A DNA stretch of 64,000 nucleotides from Mesorhizobium muleiense (GTDB taxonomy: Bacteria > Pseudomonadota > Alphaproteobacteria > Rhizobiales > Rhizobiaceae). Position numbers and translations under genes: made by a program. Position 1 is the first letter of the stretch. The number at the start of each line of letters is the position of its first letter. Under the pieces are notes generated by a model. The model was not told the origin of the DNA. It did not search any database and saw only the letters and a list, made by a program, of their open reading frames with translations. The stretch covers positions 310,001 through 374,000 of the forward strand of contig NZ_FNEE01000003.1 in the NCBI RefSeq assembly GCF_900099905.1, in the 5' to 3' direction. Shown here one piece after another: positions 42,301 to 51,464 of this stretch.

Positions 42301-44307
42301 TCATTGCCGGCCTTTCCACATCAGCACCATGAAGTAGGGCCCGCCAACCAGGGCAGCTAGCAAACCCGCAGGAATCTGCCACGGGAAAATCAGCATCCGG
42401 CCGGCCCAGTCGACCGAAACAAGCATCATGCCGCCAAGCATCGCCGATGCGAAAAGCTGCGGCAAGGCGCGTCGAAGACCGAGCATGCGGGCCAGGTGCG
42501 GCGCCATCAATCCGACGAAACTCAGCGGCCCGATGACCAGCGTGGCTATTGTCGTCGGCACCGAGATAAGCACCAGGAGCACGACCCGCACGCGAAACAG
42601 GCCAAGCCCGAGCCCGCGCGAGGCGGCTTCTCCAAGCGGCAGGATTTCCAGCCAGCGGCTGGTGAGGGGCACGATGGCGAGCAGAGCAGTCGCCGCCACG
42701 GCGGCGATTGTGGCATCGGCGGCGGTGGCCCGGTAGGTGGAGCCGGACAGCCAGCCGATCAGCGTATCGAGCCGAGGATCGCCGCTGGCGAGCATCACCG
42801 CCGAGAATGCCGACGCCATCGTCGCCACGGCGACCCCGGAAAGCAGCAACCGATCAGGCGCGAGAGGCTGCTGGCGGCCGGCCGGCGAAACCATCGCCAG
42901 GCTGACCAGCGCCCCGACGAGACCGGCCGCGATCATCGCCGGACGGTTGACATCAGAAGTCGCGACGAAGAGCAGCAGGATGCCTAGCGAGGCGCCGCCT
43001 GAGATACCCAGCACCTCGGGCGCCGCCATCGGATTGCCGGTCATCCGCTGCATCAGCGTGCCGACCACGCCCAGCATCATACCAGCGCAAACCGCGACGA
43101 CGATGCGAGGCGCTCTGAGCGGCTGCAGGTCGGCAAGTTCGGCGGCCGAGGCCACGTGCCAGCCGGTCGCGCCTCGCCCGACAACAAGCGCGGCGCAGAG
43201 AAGAAGCGCCATCGCGACGAGCCCCAGCAGCAGATAGGCCCACCCGCTGCGCCTGCGCACGGAAGCCAGCATGGTGCCGTCCCGATCCGGGCTGGTGCGC
43301 AATTTCGGCAGGAGAAGAAACAGCAGCGGCGCACCGAGGAAAGCAGTCGCCACGCCTGCCGGGATTTCGGAGGTAAACGGCAGGACCTGCACCAGCCGGT
43401 CGGTCAGCCACAACAGCATGGCGCCCGCAAGCGGCGCCCAGATCATGCGCTGGCGCAGGGTCCGTGCGCCGGCGAGCCTGACCAGCGCCGGCGCCGCAAG
43501 CGCCACGAAGCTGATGACGCCGACGGCTGCGACCACCATGCTGCTCAGCGCGACGGCGACGGTCATCCCGGCCAGCCGTGTCACCACGGGTTTCGTGCCG
43601 AGGCTTTCGGCTCCCTCGTCGCTGAGGTCGAGAAGCCGCAGTGGCCGGAGCAGAAGGAAGGCAGCAATGCCGGCCATCGCCAGCCATGGCGCGAACCCGA
43701 GCACCACGGCATCGCCGTTCTGGATTAGCGAACCGCTCTGCCAGATGAAGAGTTCCTCGGAATATTCGCGGTTGGCCGCCATCAGCAGGGCGCTCGCCGA
43801 ACTGCATGTGAGGCTGACCACCAGGCCGGAAATGATGATCGCGACCGGCGAAAAACTCCGGCCCCGGGCCAGAGCCAAAACCGCCAGCGTCGACAGGGCG
43901 CCGCCGGCGAGCGCCACCCATTCGCGACCTTGCTCCAGCATCCACGGCGCGTAGAGCGTGGCGATCGTCAGGGCGACGGTGGCGCCGGCATTGGTGCCGA
44001 TGGTCGTCGGCTCGGCGAGCGGATTGCGCAGCAGCTGCTGGAGCAGCGTGCCGGTCAGGCCGAGCGCCGCGCCGGCCAGCAGACTGATCGCCAAACGCGG
44101 CAGAAACGCATGCCGGTAAAGCAGCTGCCGCGGATCGGCAAAGTCGGTCGCCCCGAGCGACTGCCACCACATGTCGGCGGGCAACAGGCGCAAAAGCCCG
44201 GCAGCGGTGAGATAGGCGGCGAGCACCGCCGGCACGCCGACGAGGGCGACGAGCATCCCTGCCTTGAAACGAGCACGATGGCCGGCTGTGGACTGCATGA
44301 TGGTCAT
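42301..44307 (-). CDS. fhuB: Fe3+-hydroxamate ABC permease, fused double-length type
   Basis: The ATG at 44307 overlaps the stop of the binding-protein gene by four bases and gives 668 residues. It is two FecCD-type permeases fused head to tail, the FhuB arrangement. The N half carries LAISLLAGAALGLTGTLLQQ and RNPLAEPTTIGTNAGATVAL; the C half has the matching RIVVAVCAGMMLGVVGTLMQ and GNPMAAPEVLGISGGASLGI. About twenty membrane segments are expected. It forms the whole inner-membrane channel for ferric hydroxamate siderophores, with FhuC supplied from the divergent operon. Frame is intact across the join. Confidence 0.93.
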   Translation of the reverse strand: MTIMQSTAGHRARFKAGMLVALVGVPAVLAAYLTAAGLLRLLPADMWWQSLGATDFADPRQLLYRHAFLPRLAISLLAGAALGLTGTLLQQLLRNPLAEPTTIGTNAGATVALTIATLYAPWMLEQGREWVALAGGALSTLAVLALARGRSFSPVAIIISGLVVSLTCSSASALLMAANREYSEELFIWQSGSLIQNGDAVVLGFAPWLAMAGIAAFLLLRPLRLLDLSDEGAESLGTKPVVTRLAGMTVAVALSSMVVAAVGVISFVALAAPALVRLAGARTLRQRMIWAPLAGAMLLWLTDRLVQVLPFTSEIPAGVATAFLGAPLLFLLLPKLRTSPDRDGTMLASVRRRSGWAYLLLGLVAMALLLCAALVVGRGATGWHVASAAELADLQPLRAPRIVVAVCAGMMLGVVGTLMQRMTGNPMAAPEVLGISGGASLGILLLFVATSDVNRPAMIAAGLVGALVSLAMVSPAGRQQPLAPDRLLLSGVAVATMASAFSAVMLASGDPRLDTLIGWLSGSTYRATAADATIAAVAATALLAIVPLTSRWLEILPLGEAASRGLGLGLFRVRVVLLVLISVPTTIATLVIGPLSFVGLMAPHLARMLGLRRALPQLFASAMLGGMMLVSVDWAGRMLIFPWQIPAGLLAALVGGPYFMVLMWKGRQ

Positions 44308-45185
44308 GCCCGGGCCAAAAACGTCGCAAAACGGGTAGCGGCGGCTAGCCCGCCGAACGGCCATACCGGCGGGATTGTCCTGACGTTGCCGGCCTTGACG
44401 CAGGGAAGGTTGGCCCAGAGGCTGCTCTGGTCGATCCTGATCTTCACATGCGGCGGGATCGGATCGAGCGAAATCACGCGGGCCTCGCCGATCGCAACCA
44501 GTTCTTCGATGCCCAGCATGGAAAAGCCCCAGCTATCGGTCGGCGCCGTCCAGGCGTTGGTGAGGCTCAGCCGGTCGAGCACGTCCTGGAACAGACTGCC
44601 CTTGCCGTAGACGCGGACGTGACGATCGTCGAACATGCTGACCACCGCGAGCGGCTGGTCTGCCCGCCCAGAAAACTGTGCCCTGATCTGGGAAATTGCC
44701 GCCGCCGTTTCCTGGACAAGGCGCAGAGCCTCAGCCTCGCGGCCGAGCTGTGAGCCAAGTTTCAGCGTCTCATTCTCGGCCTGGCGATAAGGCGCTTCGG
44801 TGCCATCGTAGAAGGGCACCGTATGCAGCGGCGCGATCCGCCTGAACGGAGCTTCGTCCAGCCCATAGCCATAGGCGCCGGTGATAAGATCGGGCTTGAG
44901 TTCCAGGAGCAGTTCGAGATTGGGCTCGCCGCGCGAGCCGAGATCGAGGCAGCCGGCAGGAAGAGCCGGTCCCGCGACCCAGTCGCGGTAACCTTTTGAG
45001 TCGGCGACCGCCACCGGGCCGATCCCGAGCGAGATGACCATCTCGGCCGAGGTCCATTCGAGGCAGGCGACGCGCGGCGGCGGAGCGGTATGCGCCGGGT
45101 CGCCGCGCACGCCTAGGCTCGTCGCGGCCAGGCCGGCCAGGCACCGGCGCCGCGTCAGTGGCGCCAATTGGGTCCGGGCCTGCAC
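44304..45185 (-). CDS. fhuD: Fe3+-hydroxamate periplasmic binding protein (FhuD-like)
   Basis: The 293-residue protein starts at a GTG (45183-45185), seven bases after the receptor stop. A twin-arginine signal is visible (LTRRRCLAGLAATSLGV), as in E. coli FhuD. The mature protein has RVACLEWTSAEMVISLGIGP, the Trp-bearing hydroxamate-binding start of the FhuD group, then SRGEPNLELLLELKPDLITG and the C-terminal GFSMLGIEELVAIGEARVIS. It captures ferric hydroxamates delivered by the TonB receptor and passes them to FhuB. Its stop overlaps the fhuB start. The receptor, fhuD and fhuB form one minus-strand operon. A GTG start with a weak ribosome-binding site suggests translational coupling. Confidence 0.9.
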   Translation of the reverse strand: MQARTQLAPLTRRRCLAGLAATSLGVRGDPAHTAPPPRVACLEWTSAEMVISLGIGPVAVADSKGYRDWVAGPALPAGCLDLGSRGEPNLELLLELKPDLITGAYGYGLDEAPFRRIAPLHTVPFYDGTEAPYRQAENETLKLGSQLGREAEALRLVQETAAAISQIRAQFSGRADQPLAVVSMFDDRHVRVYGKGSLFQDVLDRLSLTNAWTAPTDSWGFSMLGIEELVAIGEARVISLDPIPPHVKIRIDQSSLWANLPCVKAGNVRTIPPVWPFGGLAAATRFATFLARA

Positions 45186-45192
45186 GCGCGGG

Positions 45193-47421
45193 TCACCATG
45201 TGTACTTCACCGAGCCGTTGATCCGGCGACCCTCGCCATAAAAGCAGCCGAAGCTTTCCGCGTAGCAGGAGGCGACATAGCGCTTGTCGAACAGATTGCT
45301 GACATTGAGGTTCAGCTCGGCGTTCCTCCATTCGTAGTGGAGTGCGGCATCGACAAGCGTGACTGCCGGCACTTTGAAAGTGTTGGCGTCGTCGCCGAAA
45401 GTCGAGCCGACATAGCGGATGCCGGCGCCGAGCCCGAAGCCTTCCAATTTGCCGCTGCCGACGGTGTAATTCGCCCACAGCGAGGCCGCATGCTCCGGCA
45501 CGCCGAATGGGGTGTTGCCCTCATCGCTGATTGTCTCGCCACTATCGTCATCGACGGTGATCGAGGTGGCCCTGGTGATCTCGGTGTCGAGATATGTATA
45601 GGCCGCCCGGAAATCGAAGCCTGAATCGAGGCTGGCAACAGCTTCCAGCTCGATGCCGCGCGACCTGATCTCGCCGGTCTGGAAGATGTCGTTGGGCGCG
45701 CCAACACCGCCATAACGTACGACATTCTGCCGGGCTAGGTCGAACGCCGAAACGGTGACGAAGGCGTTCCAGCCGACCGGCTGGTATTTCAGCCCGACCT
45801 CGTACTGCTTGCCGGTTTCGGGCACGAGCGGATTGCCGTTGCTGTCGGGGCCGGACACCGGCTGGAACGATTCGGAATAGCTGACATAAGGGGCAAGGCC
45901 ATTGTCGGCGAGATAAAGCAGACCGGCGCGGCTGGTGAAGGCGTCGTCCTTCTGGCGAGGATTGAAAGCGCCGGCCAGATTGTCGTGGACTTTCGCGTCG
46001 GCCCAGTCCTGGCGGCCGCCCAGCGTCAGCCGCCAGTTGCCCAGCTTGATCTGGTCCTGCGCGTAGAGGCCGACCTGCGATTGGGTGGTGTCGGTGTCGG
46101 TATAGGGCGTCATTTCGCCGACCGGGTAGCCATAGGCCGGGTCGAATATGTTGAAATCATCGTCGGTCATATCGTTGCTGGCGGCATAGTCGCGGTAGGT
46201 GTAGCGCTTATAGTCGAAGCCGAGAAGCAGCGTGTGGGCGAGCGGCCCGGTGTCGAAATCGGCCTGCGCCTGGTTGTCGATGGTCACGCCGCTGAGCCTG
46301 CTGCCGCCGGCATCGGCATAGCGGGAATAGTCGCCCTCATCATTCAGAAGCCCGCCGCCGAAGACGCCTTCCTCATAGTGCTTCAGATAGACGTAGCGGG
46401 CATGCTGGCGAACCTGCCACGTCTCGTTGAAGCGGTGATCCAACTCGTAACCGATCGACGCCTGGTCGTTGTCGTAGGTGTCGAAGCCCGGTTCGCCGAC
46501 GAACATGCTGTTCGGCAGGTATTTTCCGTCCCTGCCCGGCCTGATCGTGCCGTATGCCGGCAGATACTGCATCGCCCAGCCGGACCGGTCGCGCTGATAG
46601 TTGGCGAGGATGGTCAGGCTGGTATCGGCATCGGGCTGCCAGGTCAGCGCCGGCGCGATGAAGATGCGTTCGTCCTCGACGAAATCAGTCTGCGTATCGC
46701 CGGTGTGGGCGGCACCGGTGAGGCGGAACAGCAGCGACTTGTCGGCGTTGACAGCCCCGCTGAAGTCGAACTTTCCTTCATAGCGGTCGAAGCTTCCGGC
46801 GCCGAACTCGACCTCGCGGAGGTTCTCCTCGGTCGGGCGCTTGCTGACATAGTTGATGATGCCGCCAGGACTTGCCTGGCCGTAGAGAACCGATGCCGGC
46901 CCGCGCAGGATTTCGTAGCGTTCGGCACCGTAGGAATCGAGCGCCGTGAACAGCGTGAAATTGCTTTCCTTGAGTTGCAGCCCGTCCTTGTAGAAGACGC
47001 CGCTGGAGTTCGAAATGCCGCGCATCTGCAAGCCGTGGCCACGATTGTCGGTGCCGTAGAGATTGCCGGTTGCGCCTGGCGTATAACGCAGCGCACTGTT
47101 CAGGCTGTCCACCGCCTGCGCTTCCATCTGGTCTTTGGTGATGACCGATATCGACTGCGGCGTCTCGATCAGCGGTGTTTCGGTCTTGGTAGCGGTGGAG
47201 CCCTGGGTGGCGACATAGCCGTCGACCGTCCCAAAGGCGCTTTCGACGCGTTCCTGAATATTGATCGGGTCGAGAGTGGTGGTCGCCTCCTGCGCGACGG
47301 CGTGACCGCCGCCAAGCAGCACCGGCAGCGACATCGCCGCGACCAGCAGGTTTCGGCGCGCAGTCACTTCGCTTTGAGTTCTTCCGCGACCTGAACCAAC
47401 GACCATCTCGGCGCGCTCCAT
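45193..47421 (-). CDS. fhuA: TonB-dependent siderophore receptor
   Basis: The start at the ATG 47421 gives 742 residues with a signal peptide (NLLVAAMSLPVLLGGGHAVA then QE); an ATG at 47406 with GGAG upstream is equally likely, while the ATG at 47505 lies inside the operator palindrome. The plug domain has ETPLIETPQSISVITKDQME and RGPASVLYGQASPGGIINYV. A 22-strand barrel follows and ends in the aromatic-terminated strand NGSVKYTW. No N-terminal STN signalling domain is present, so there is no sigma/anti-sigma circuit. It is a ferrichrome/coprogen-type receptor by resemblance and by its fhuD-fhuB neighbours; the exact siderophore is unknown. Confidence 0.9.
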   Translation of the reverse strand: MERAEMVVGSGRGRTQSEVTARRNLLVAAMSLPVLLGGGHAVAQEATTTLDPINIQERVESAFGTVDGYVATQGSTATKTETPLIETPQSISVITKDQMEAQAVDSLNSALRYTPGATGNLYGTDNRGHGLQMRGISNSSGVFYKDGLQLKESNFTLFTALDSYGAERYEILRGPASVLYGQASPGGIINYVSKRPTEENLREVEFGAGSFDRYEGKFDFSGAVNADKSLLFRLTGAAHTGDTQTDFVEDERIFIAPALTWQPDADTSLTILANYQRDRSGWAMQYLPAYGTIRPGRDGKYLPNSMFVGEPGFDTYDNDQASIGYELDHRFNETWQVRQHARYVYLKHYEEGVFGGGLLNDEGDYSRYADAGGSRLSGVTIDNQAQADFDTGPLAHTLLLGFDYKRYTYRDYAASNDMTDDDFNIFDPAYGYPVGEMTPYTDTDTTQSQVGLYAQDQIKLGNWRLTLGGRQDWADAKVHDNLAGAFNPRQKDDAFTSRAGLLYLADNGLAPYVSYSESFQPVSGPDSNGNPLVPETGKQYEVGLKYQPVGWNAFVTVSAFDLARQNVVRYGGVGAPNDIFQTGEIRSRGIELEAVASLDSGFDFRAAYTYLDTEITRATSITVDDDSGETISDEGNTPFGVPEHAASLWANYTVGSGKLEGFGLGAGIRYVGSTFGDDANTFKVPAVTLVDAALHYEWRNAELNLNVSNLFDKRYVASCYAESFGCFYGEGRRINGSVKYTW

Positions 47422-47464
47422 ATTTCGTGTTTCGACGCAAATCCGGCGCGTCACGACATTTTGT

Positions 47465-47479
47465 TGACTCAAAAAGTCA
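47465..47479. promoter_or_regulatory. RirA-type iron-responsive operator candidate (TGA-N9-TCA)
   Basis: TGA (47465-47467), nine bases and TCA (47477-47479) match the rhizobial iron-responsive operator core. The arms extend to TGACT and AGTCA. It lies between the receptor start and the long palindrome, where RirA bound to iron-sulfur cluster would repress the receptor operon. Confidence 0.6.
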
Positions 47480-47487
47480 TCTTCATT

Positions 47488-47519
47488 GTTGACTAGTAAA
47501 CTCATGTTTCATAGTCAAC
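47488..47519. promoter_or_regulatory. 32-bp palindrome between the divergent siderophore operons
   Basis: The arms GTTGACTAGTAAAC (47488-47501) and GTTTCATAGTCAAC (47506-47519) are inverted copies at 12 of 14 positions around a TCAT centre. The element lies in the middle of the spacer between the receptor and fhuC operons. It is likely a shared operator for an iron regulator or another dimeric regulator. Confidence 0.7.
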
Positions 47520-47599
47520 CGGACATCGGCGCCCGCAAACCGGATTGCCGAAAACCGGATTTCGAAATGCGCGCGCAAAGCTGGAGGAAGGCCGAGACC

Positions 47600-48391
47600 G
47601 TGGCAGGAATTCATGCCCAGACTGCCTTTCATGTCGAAGCGGTGCGGTTCGCTGTCGGCGAGCGGACGCTGCTCGGTCCGGTTACACTCGAGTTGCAACG
47701 CTCGCGCGTCTATGGGCTGATCGGGCACAACGGCTCGGGCAAGTCGACGCTGATCAAGCTCCTGGCGCGCCAGCAGCCGGCAAGCTCGGGCGGCATAACC
47801 TTCGCGCAGCGGCCGCTGGTGCAGTGGGGCGCGCGTGAACTGGCGCGCGCGCTCGCCTATCTGCCGCAGACGATGCCGGCGGCGACCGGCCTGACGGTGC
47901 GCGAACTGGCGACGCTCGGCCGCTATCCCTGGCACGGCGCGCTCGGCCGTTTCGGGCATGAGGACAGGCGCCATGTCGATGAGGCGCTAGTTTTGACCGA
48001 CATGGCTGACTTTACCGAGCGGCTGGTCGACGAATTGTCCGGCGGCGAGCGCCAGCGCGCATGGCTGGCCATGCTGGTGGCGCAGAATGCCGGCGTCATG
48101 CTGCTCGACGAGCCGATCTCGGCGCTCGACATCGCCCATCAGGTCGAGGTGCTGGGGCTGGTCAGGGACCTCAGCCGCAAGCGCGACCTGTGCGTCGTCG
48201 TCGTGCTGCACGATCCCAACATGGCGGCGCGCTACTGCGACGAATTGATCGCGCTGAAGGACGGCAGGCTGCTGACGCGCGGCACGCCGGACCAGATCAT
48301 GCAGGGCGACGTGCTCAAAGGAATTTTCGGTGTCAAGATGGGCGTGTTTGCGCACCCCGTCACCGGCCAGCCCATCGGCTATGTGCAATGA
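47600..48391 (+). CDS. fhuC: Fe3+-hydroxamate ABC transporter ATPase
   Basis: The GTG at 47600 follows GGAGGAAGG and gives 263 residues; an ATG at 47567 is an alternative that adds 11 residues. The ATPase has Walker [10 protein letters not shown] near residue 40, the FecE/FhuC phrase [20 protein letters not shown], signature [16 protein letters not shown] and Walker [13 protein letters not shown], with the H-loop [14 protein letters not shown]. It energises FhuB. It heads the plus-strand arm fhuC-exbB-exbD-tonB, divergent from the receptor operon, and its stop overlaps the exbB start by four bases. The split of fhuC from fhuD-fhuB is unusual but both arms share one control region. Confidence 0.9.
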   Translation: MAGIHAQTAFHVEAVRFAVGERTLLGPVTLELQRSRVYGLIGHNGSGKSTLIKLLARQQPASSGGITFAQRPLVQWGARELARALAYLPQTMPAATGLTVRELATLGRYPWHGALGRFGHEDRRHVDEALVLTDMADFTERLVDELSGGERQRAWLAMLVAQNAGVMLLDEPISALDIAHQVEVLGLVRDLSRKRDLCVVVVLHDPNMAARYCDELIALKDGRLLTRGTPDQIMQGDVLKGIFGVKMGVFAHPVTGQPIGYVQ

Positions 48392-49380
48392 GGCCACTCT
48401 TGAGAATAAGGAAGAAGCCCTTGTCCAGACATGGTTTGTTCGCGGCGTTGCTCGCATCCGCCATCCTGTCGGCCGGCGGCGCAGCCGCCCAGGAGCAACC
48501 GGAGGCAGCCGCCCAGGAGCAACCGGGCGCGGCCCCGGCGATCGAGGCGCCGGCTCCAGTGCCTGGGCAGGCTGCGCCAGACGCCGCCGCGCCACCGGCG
48601 ACGCAGCCCGGCGTGACAACACCTATCGAGACAACGCCTACCGAGACTGGCCCTTCGACGGCAACGTCCCTGACCCTGCCGCGTGACCTCTCGCCATGGG
48701 GCATGTTCATGGCGGCCGACATCGTCGTGAAAGCGGTGATGATCGGGTTGGCTTTTGCGTCCTTCGTCACCTGGACGATATGGCTGGCCAAATCGCTGGA
48801 GATCCTTGGCGGCAAGCTGCGCGCCCGCCGCGCGGCACAAGCGATCGGCAATGCCGCGACGTTGAACCAGGCCGGGCGCGCGCTTGGCCACAATAACGGT
48901 CCTGGCGCCCTGCTGGTGCGGGCAGCCGAGGAAGAGACCGCGCTTTCGGCCGGCTCGCTCGACCATGTGTCCGGCGACGGGCTGAAGGAACGGGTCACCT
49001 CGCGCCTGTCGCGCATCGAGGCGGCGGCGGCGCGGCGCATGTCGCGCGGCACCGGCGTGCTGGCGACAATCGGCTCGACCGCGCCCTTCGTCGGCCTGTT
49101 CGGCACCGTCTGGGGCATCATGAACGCCTTCATCGGCATCTCGCAGGCGCAGACCACCAACCTCGCCGTCGTTGCCCCGGGCATTGCGGAAGCCTTGCTG
49201 GCCACGGCGATGGGCCTTGTCGCGGCGATCCCGGCGGTGGTCATCTACAACGTCTTCGCGCGATCGATAGCCGGCTACAGGCAGATCCTTGCCGATGCGT
49301 CGGCAGGGGTCGAGCGGCTGGTCAGCCGGGATCTGGATTTCCGCACGGCCGCGCCGGCAACGCAGCTCGCCGCGGAATGA
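48388..49380 (+). CDS. exbB: TonB-complex energiser ExbB with Pro/Ala/Gln-rich N-terminal extension
   Basis: The ATG at 48388 overlaps the fhuC stop and gives 330 residues; the longer open frame upstream is a shadow of fhuC. A signal-like segment ([17 protein letters not shown]) is followed by a periplasmic Pro/Ala/Glu/Gln-rich stretch to about residue 95 with an internal AAQEQP duplication (24-bp period at 48481-48526). Three membrane segments then match ExbB, with [20 protein letters not shown] near residue 225 and [20 protein letters not shown] near residue 270. With ExbD it conducts protons to energise TonB. The long N-terminal extension is typical of alphaproteobacterial ExbB. It is 15 nt upstream of exbD. 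Confidence 0.93.
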   Translation: MRPLLRIRKKPLSRHGLFAALLASAILSAGGAAAQEQPEAAAQEQPGAAPAIEAPAPVPGQAAPDAAAPPATQPGVTTPIETTPTETGPSTATSLTLPRDLSPWGMFMAADIVVKAVMIGLAFASFVTWTIWLAKSLEILGGKLRARRAAQAIGNAATLNQAGRALGHNNGPGALLVRAAEEETALSAGSLDHVSGDGLKERVTSRLSRIEAAAARRMSRGTGVLATIGSTAPFVGLFGTVWGIMNAFIGISQAQTTNLAVVAPGIAEALLATAMGLVAAIPAVVIYNVFARSIAGYRQILADASAGVERLVSRDLDFRTAAPATQLAAE

Positions 49381-49395
49381 ACACGGAGCGACGCC

Positions 49396-49854
49396 ATGGC
49401 GGCTAGAATTCGAGAGAACATCGACGGCGATCTCGAGGAAAACCACGAGATCAACGTCACGCCGTTCATCGACGTGATCCTGGTCCTGCTGATCATCTTC
49501 ATGGTCGCGGCGCCGCTGGCGACCGTGGATGTCAATGTCGACCTGCCGGGCTCGACCGCAACGCCTGCGCCTCGACCGGAGACGCCGCTGTTCCTGACGC
49601 TGAAGAACGATCTCAGCCTGGCGATCGGCAACGACAGCGTGCCGCGCGCAGCCTTCGCCGCTGCGCTGGTCGGCAGGACAAAAGGCGACAGGCAGACGCG
49701 CATCTTCCTGCGCGCCGACAAGGCGGTCGGCTATGGCGAGCTGATGGAGGTGATGAACCTTTTGCGCGGCGCCGGCTATCTGAAGATCGCGCTGGTTGGC
49801 CTCGAGACCGCGCCCAGCGATGCCGCGGCGCCGCAAGTCGGAACCGGCCAATAA
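49396..49854 (+). CDS. exbD: TonB-complex energiser ExbD
   Basis: The 152-residue protein has one N-terminal membrane segment (FIDVILVLLIIFMVAAPLA) that contains the essential proton-path Asp in HEINVTPFID. The periplasmic domain follows (TPLFLTLKNDLSLAIGND; FLRADKAVGYGELMEVMNLL). It forms the ion-conducting complex with ExbB. Its stop TAA shares a base with the tonB start (TAATG), so the last two genes are coupled. A GGAG lies upstream of its own start. The length and order are normal for the family. Confidence 0.94.
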   Translation: MAARIRENIDGDLEENHEINVTPFIDVILVLLIIFMVAAPLATVDVNVDLPGSTATPAPRPETPLFLTLKNDLSLAIGNDSVPRAAFAAALVGRTKGDRQTRIFLRADKAVGYGELMEVMNLLRGAGYLKIALVGLETAPSDAAAPQVGTGQ

Positions 49855-50837
49855 TGTCGCCGGCGGCCGCCCTGCCGATGGCCGATCAGCGGCGGTTCGG
49901 CGCGCGCGAGATCGCCTGGTGGGCGGGCGCGGCTGCGCTGGTCCTGATGGCGCATGCCGCGGTCGGCTATGCGATGCAGAGCTGGCGCCCGGCCGAGCCC
50001 GATGGCGGGCCGCCGCAGGCGCAGGTGATCGAGCTGTCGCCAATGGCGCTCACGCCGGCCGAGCCGGCGCCGATATCGGATGAGATAGCACCCGATCAGC
50101 CGGACCCGGCCGAGGAGCCCGAGATAACCGAAACGGAGCCTCCGCCCGAACCGCCCGTCAAGCAGGCCGAGCCGGTCATCGAGCCGTCGGAAGTCGCTCC
50201 GGTCGACACGGTCGAGCCGACCCCGCCGACCGTGGCGGAACGGGTCGACCAGCCGCCGCTGGAGGAAGTCGTGCCCGAAATTGCCGAGGCCGTCACGCCG
50301 GAAGTGGTCGTTCCGCTGCCGCAGCCGAAACCGGTCGACAAACCCGTCGAGGCCAAGCCAAAGAAACAAGCAAAGACTGAGGTAAAGGAGCCGGCTGAGG
50401 TCAAGGCGAAGAAGCCTGTCAAAGAAGCCAAAAAGCGTCCGAAAAAGGAAAAGGCCGCACCGCCGCGGACGACGGCCAGTGTCGCTGCGACATCCGCAGC
50501 CGGGGCGGCCGCCCCGAAATCGACCAAGGCAACGGCTGCGAGATCCGGCGTGAGTCCGGACAGGTGGAATTCGCGGTTGCGTGCATGGATAAGACGGCAC
50601 ACAAATTATCCAAGGGCCGCGAAGGCCCGGCGCGCGGAAGGCAGTCCGAGCGTGACCTTCACGATCGACGGATCCGGCCGGGTCCTGTCCGCCCGGCTGG
50701 CTCGTTCCTCCGGCGATCCAGACCTCGATAGCGCGGCGCTCAGTGCATTACAGGGCGCGTCCGTGCCGGAGCCACCGCCGGAACTCGGCTCCCGCATAAC
50801 CCGCACCGCGCCGTTCTCGTTCGCCCTGCGCAACTAA
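49854..50837 (+). CDS. tonB: TonB energy-transducing protein
   Basis: This 327-residue protein has a single N-terminal membrane anchor (about residues 22-42, ALVLMAHAAVGYAM) with a basic/His-bearing context, a long periplasmic Pro/Glu-rich then Lys-rich spacer (residues 60-205), an Ala/Thr-rich linker, and a C-terminal TonB domain beginning YPRAAKARRAEGSPSVTFTI. The end (PPPELGSRITRTAPFSFALR) is typical. It couples the inner-membrane proton force to the siderophore receptor. Having its own TonB, ExbB and ExbD makes this locus a self-contained uptake system. It is the last gene of the plus-strand arm. Confidence 0.93.
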   Translation: MSPAAALPMADQRRFGAREIAWWAGAAALVLMAHAAVGYAMQSWRPAEPDGGPPQAQVIELSPMALTPAEPAPISDEIAPDQPDPAEEPEITETEPPPEPPVKQAEPVIEPSEVAPVDTVEPTPPTVAERVDQPPLEEVVPEIAEAVTPEVVVPLPQPKPVDKPVEAKPKKQAKTEVKEPAEVKAKKPVKEAKKRPKKEKAAPPRTTASVAATSAAGAAAPKSTKATAARSGVSPDRWNSRLRAWIRRHTNYPRAAKARRAEGSPSVTFTIDGSGRVLSARLARSSGDPDLDSAALSALQGASVPEPPPELGSRITRTAPFSFALRN

Positions 50838-51115
50838 GTTCCTCGGCACAGTGATTTTGACAGGTCTGGGCCGGCAGCGAACGTCGACAATTCGGTCCAG
50901 TGGCAAACCGCCAACCTCTAGGATTAGCCGAATCATCCTCCACTTCGTCATCCCAGGGCGGCGCAAGGAGCGAAGCGACGCGGCGCAGACCCTGGGATTC
51001 ATTCCGTGACATCAGCCGAAGAATGCAGCGGCTCAGAAGTGGCCGGCCTCTTGCCTCTGTCATCTGACTGTCACATACCCGCCATATACATCGATAATTC
51101 CGGATTCTAGGATAC
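50838..51115. repeat. Spacer with dispersed Mesorhizobium-type palindrome
   Basis: No gene is seen. At about 50947-51010 an element with inverted ends gtcatcccaggg and ccctgggattc...gtgac, and a core gcaaggagcgaagcgacgcg, matches a short repeat frequent in Mesorhizobium intergenic DNA. The final 50 bases (from 51065) are AT-rich and should hold the arsR promoter and operator. The phrase attctaggat at 51104-51113 has its reverse complement atcctagaa-like match at 54240-54248 before the ArsO-like gene. Confidence 0.7.
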
Positions 51116-51448
51116 ATGGATAAGAACACCGCTCTTCTCGCATTGGCAGCGCTTGGCCAGGACACCAGGCTCGAAGTGTTTCGCCTGCTGGTGCGGGCGG
51201 GCGCGGTCGGTGTGCCAGCCGGCGAGATCGCCGCGCGCCTCGGTGCGGTGCAGAACACCATGTCGGCGCATCTGAAGGTCCTCGACCATGCCGGCCTGGT
51301 CCGCGCCGAGCGCGACGGCCGGACGATCCGCTACGTCGCCGACATGACCGGCTTTCGCGATCTGCTTGCCTATCTCATGGAGGATTGCTGCAACGGCGCG
51401 CCGGAGCTCTGCCAGCCGGTCATTCAGGCCGTGACTTGCAACTGCTAG
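51116..51448 (+). CDS. arsR: ArsR-family arsenic-responsive repressor 1
   Basis: The 110-residue protein has the ArsR winged helix: LAALGQDTRLEVFRLLVRAG, then EIAARLGAVQNTMSAHLKVL and the wing region VRAERDGRTIRYVAD. The C-terminal tail is cysteine-rich (EDCCNGAPELC, VTCNC), a likely arsenite-binding site. It lacks the classical ELCVCDL helix of E. coli ArsR, as in the atypical type described in rhizobia and Acidithiobacillus. As(III) binding should release it from its own promoter. It is the first gene of the operon arsR-arsC-aqpS-arsC-arsH, starting 17 nt before the LMW-type arsC. Sequence resemblance to ArsR 2 is only moderate. Confidence 0.9.
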   Translation: MDKNTALLALAALGQDTRLEVFRLLVRAGAVGVPAGEIAARLGAVQNTMSAHLKVLDHAGLVRAERDGRTIRYVADMTGFRDLLAYLMEDCCNGAPELCQPVIQAVTCNC

Positions 51449-51464
51449 AAGGGAGGACCACCCC

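Noticed and set aside
47421..47505. Upstream ATG at 47505 as the receptor start
   Set aside because: This ATG lies inside the 32-bp operator palindrome and lacks a ribosome-binding site; the ATGs at 47421 and 47406 leave a normal signal peptide.
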